Shown one piece after another: positions 5,316 to 6,747 of a stretch of 6,747 nt of DNA (within the stretch, counting starts at the first letter, position 1; each line of letters begins with the position of its first letter). A model generated the notes under the pieces. It was not told the DNA's origin, searched no databases, and saw only the letters and a program-made list of their open reading frames with translations. The stretch lies in assembly GCA_013214245.1 (NCBI GenBank), contig JABSQE010000014.1, forward strand, positions 1 through 6,747, written 5' to 3'. The DNA is from Hyphomicrobiaceae bacterium (lineage in GTDB: Bacteria; Pseudomonadota; Alphaproteobacteria; Rhizobiales; Hyphomicrobiaceae). A program made the position numbers and the translations under genes.

Positions 5316-6473
5316 ATTATCGGAAAACCTACTCGTCTTTGGGTTGAAACTATCACTCTCACGAACTATCGTAATTATTCCGCTCTCACTTTAAATACCG
5401 ATGAACGTCCAGCGGTACTCTTTGGTACAAACGGATCTGGTAAAACCAACCTTATTGAAGCTATTTCATTACTAGCTCCTGGACGGGGACTTCGGCGTTC
5501 TACTTATTCAGATCTTGCTCGGTATGAGGGAGCTGGAGGGTGGGCCATTGCAGCAACTTTACACGTTAACGGTGAAAACGTTCGTATCGGAACAGGTCTG
5601 CAATCGAAATACTCAAATCATGAACGTTCAGGTCGTATCGTTCGTATTAATGGTACAATACAATCAGGCTCTGGTGCTTTAGCCGAATATACTGAAATAG
5701 TATGGCTAACGCCGACGTCAGACGGCATTTTTACTGGACCTTCGTCAGAACGCCGTCGCTTTTTAGACCGTCTAATTCTCTGCTTCGATCCTAGCTATCG
5801 CACGCGAGCCGGACAGTTTGAACGAGCTATGCGTCAGCGTAACCGGTTGCTTGATTGCGGTGGAAGCCCAGCACAGCTAGATGGGCTTGAAACAATCATG
5901 GCAGAAACTGGCGTAGCTATTGCTGCCGCACGTGTTGAAGCTGTGCTATCACTTAGTGCAACAATTCAAAGCCGTAAGCAGCGACGTTCTAATGAGCTTT
6001 TTCCATGGGCTCAACTAGATCTTGAAGGTGACCTTGAACAGGCTTTGAGAAATCATCCTGCAATTAGTGTCGAGGACTGGTATCGTGACCAATTAGCTAA
6101 AGCACGTAAACGCGATCATGCTTCAGCGCGAACATTAATGGGACCGCATCGAAGTGATCTCATAGTAAGTAACGGGTCAAAAGGTATGCTTGCTCGGGCA
6201 TGTTCAACAGGTGAACAAAAAGCATTACTTATCAGTCTTGTTTTAGCTCATGCAGAATTAGTCTCTACACGTCGTAATGGTATTGCCCCTATATTGCTGC
6301 TTGATGAAATTGCGGCACATCTTGATGTCGTACGACGTATAGCATTGTTTGACGATATCCTTCGTATAGGTTCACAAGCTTGGATGACTGGTACCGATTA
6401 TGTGGCATTTGCCCAGCTCGAAAGAAGAGCTCAATTTTTCCGTGTAGAAAGAGGACAAATCGCACCGGTATAG
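5316..6473 (+). CDS. recF: RecF recombination/repair protein, start codon not canonical
   Basis: RecF is an SMC-like ABC ATPase that works with RecO and RecR to load RecA at gaps and stalled forks. Counting from 5316, the product has 385 residues, normal for the family. It shows TRLWVETITLTNYRNY (6-21), Walker A FGTNGSGKTN (36-45), SERRRFLDRL and QRNRLL in the middle, LMGPHRSDL, the ABC signature STGEQKALLI (297-306), Walker B ILLLDE (326-331) with AAHLD after it, and MTGTD near the end. The frame is open from the dnaN TAG (5220-5222) to the TAG at 6471 but has no ATG, GTG or TTG before 5829, which lies far inside the protein. I place the start at ATT 5316 because GGAG (5307-5310) lies five bases upstream and the TRL motif aligns with the E. 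coli start MSLTRL. ATC 5319 is equally possible. An out-of-frame ATG at 5305 would join this frame if one base were missing. Family identity is certain; the start is not. Confidence 0.85.
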   Translation: MIGKPTRLWVETITLTNYRNYSALTLNTDERPAVLFGTNGSGKTNLIEAISLLAPGRGLRRSTYSDLARYEGAGGWAIAATLHVNGENVRIGTGLQSKYSNHERSGRIVRINGTIQSGSGALAEYTEIVWLTPTSDGIFTGPSSERRRFLDRLILCFDPSYRTRAGQFERAMRQRNRLLDCGGSPAQLDGLETIMAETGVAIAAARVEAVLSLSATIQSRKQRRSNELFPWAQLDLEGDLEQALRNHPAISVEDWYRDQLAKARKRDHASARTLMGPHRSDLIVSNGSKGMLARACSTGEQKALLISLVLAHAELVSTRRNGIAPILLLDEIAAHLDVVRRIALFDDILRIGSQAWMTGTDYVAFAQLERRAQFFRVERGQIAPV

Positions 6474-6525
6474 TATAACGGCTGCTACTATTGTAGTTTG
6501 CCAACTAAACATACCAAAAATACTG

Positions 6526-6541
6526 AAAAAAAAGAAAAAAA
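6526..6541 (+). repeat. A-tract upstream of gyrB
   Basis: Eight As, one G and seven As run through 6526-6541, about 90 bases before gyrB. Such tracts can curve DNA and act as promoter upstream elements. No hairpin precedes the complementary T run, so it is not a reverse-strand terminator. Confidence 0.35.
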
Positions 6542-6576
6542 GTGATTATTATTTAGTAATTAATGTAAAATTCCAC

Positions 6577-6608
6577 ATGGTATATGAATTATGCCATCGT
6601 TTTATACT
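6577..6608 (+). promoter_or_regulatory. Dyad and -10-like box upstream of gyrB
   Basis: ATGGTATA (6577-6584) and TATGCCAT (6590-6597) form an 8-bp inverted repeat with one G-T mismatch around five bases. A -10-like TATACT (6603-6608) begins five bases later and would start transcription about 17 bases before gyrB. No good -35 is visible; the dyad occupies that place. This suggests an operator or an activator site controlling gyrB, but it is inference from position. Confidence 0.35.
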
Positions 6609-6631
6609 AACAACTAGGGATGATATTGAAT

Positions 6632-6747
6632 ATGACCGCACAGCCTGTGCCTCCCCCAAAAATTGCTAATACCTACGGTGCAGAGAAAATTAAAGTGCTG
6701 AGGGGACTCGACGCTGTACGCAAGCGTCCTGGAATGTATATCGGTGA
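6632..6747 (+). CDS. gyrB: DNA gyrase subunit B, 5' end
   Basis: GyrB is the ATPase subunit of DNA gyrase, the type II topoisomerase that introduces negative supercoils. Only the first 38 residues are in the window. Residues 19-38 (KIKVLRGLDAVRKRPGMYIG) are the near-invariant start of the GHKL ATPase domain; the ATP-binding residues lie beyond the edge. ATG 6632 gives MTAQPVPPPK as the N-terminus. AGGG at 6616-6619 is 12 bases away, rather far. An in-frame TTG at 6626 would sit six bases from it and add two residues, while ATG 6620 abuts it directly and is unlikely. The PGMYIGD stretch could also begin ParE, but the position right after dnaA-dnaN-recF favours GyrB. The gene runs off the right edge. 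Confidence 0.93.
   Translation, partial: MTAQPVPPPKIANTYGAEKIKVLRGLDAVRKRPGMYIG

Noticed and set aside
5829..6473. recF as a 214-residue protein starting at ATG 5829
   Set aside because: It would lack the Walker A motif and half the ATPase, while the upstream sequence in the same frame encodes conserved RecF without interruption.
1..6747. CRISPR array, insertion sequence, tRNA or rRNA
   Set aside because: No regularly spaced long repeats, transposase motifs, terminal inverted repeats, or conserved tRNA or rRNA segments were seen in either strand.

Overview
The window is a housekeeping chromosomal segment with every recognisable gene on the + strand: coaBC (3' part), rpsT, dnaA, dnaN, recF and gyrB (5' end). 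The proteins look alphaproteobacterial. DnaA has the IGRRFGNRDHTTVLHAIRKIE-type domain IV, RecF has STGEQKALLI followed by SLVLAHA, and DnaN opens MKFVIERGELLKALGHV. The order rpsT-dnaA-dnaN-recF-gyrB is the replication-origin neighbourhood of several alphaproteobacterial lineages (for example Rhodobacterales and Rhodospirillales types). The DNA is visibly AT-rich and the gaps are long (724 bases between coaBC and dnaA apart from rpsT's 276, wait-free of other genes; about 900 bases between rpsT and dnaA; about 430 between dnaA and dnaN). I infer a host-associated or genome-reduced alphaproteobacterium with low coding density. The species is not determined.

Layout. Positions 1-618 encode the CoaB half of CoaBC (coenzyme A synthesis). 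A good sigma70-type promoter (795-823) precedes rpsT (886-1161), which ends at a strong intrinsic terminator (1188-1231). The 837 bases from there to dnaA hold no convincing gene. They do hold near-consensus DnaA boxes, a perfect IHF-consensus match, an AT-rich tandem repeat and several hairpins, which makes this the best oriC candidate in the window. dnaA (2069-3664) ends at a hairpin. The next 430 bases carry a 9-bp dyad around a -10-like box and the likely dnaN promoter. dnaN (about 4101-5222), recF (about 5316-6473) and gyrB (from 6632) follow.

How the genes work together. DnaA opens the origin, the DnaN clamp holds polymerase III on DNA, RecF helps load RecA at damaged forks, and gyrase removes the supercoils. 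S20 and coenzyme A synthesis are unrelated growth functions.

Two gene-level oddities stand out. recF has intact coding sequence for its whole N-terminal ATPase region but no in-frame ATG, GTG or TTG between the dnaN stop and position 5829. DnaA has serine in place of the first Walker A glycine. I see no mobile element, CRISPR array, tRNA, rRNA or defence-type cassette, and no evidence for a new multi-gene system. The points worth following up are the recF start, the DnaA P-loop and the origin-like intergenic region.
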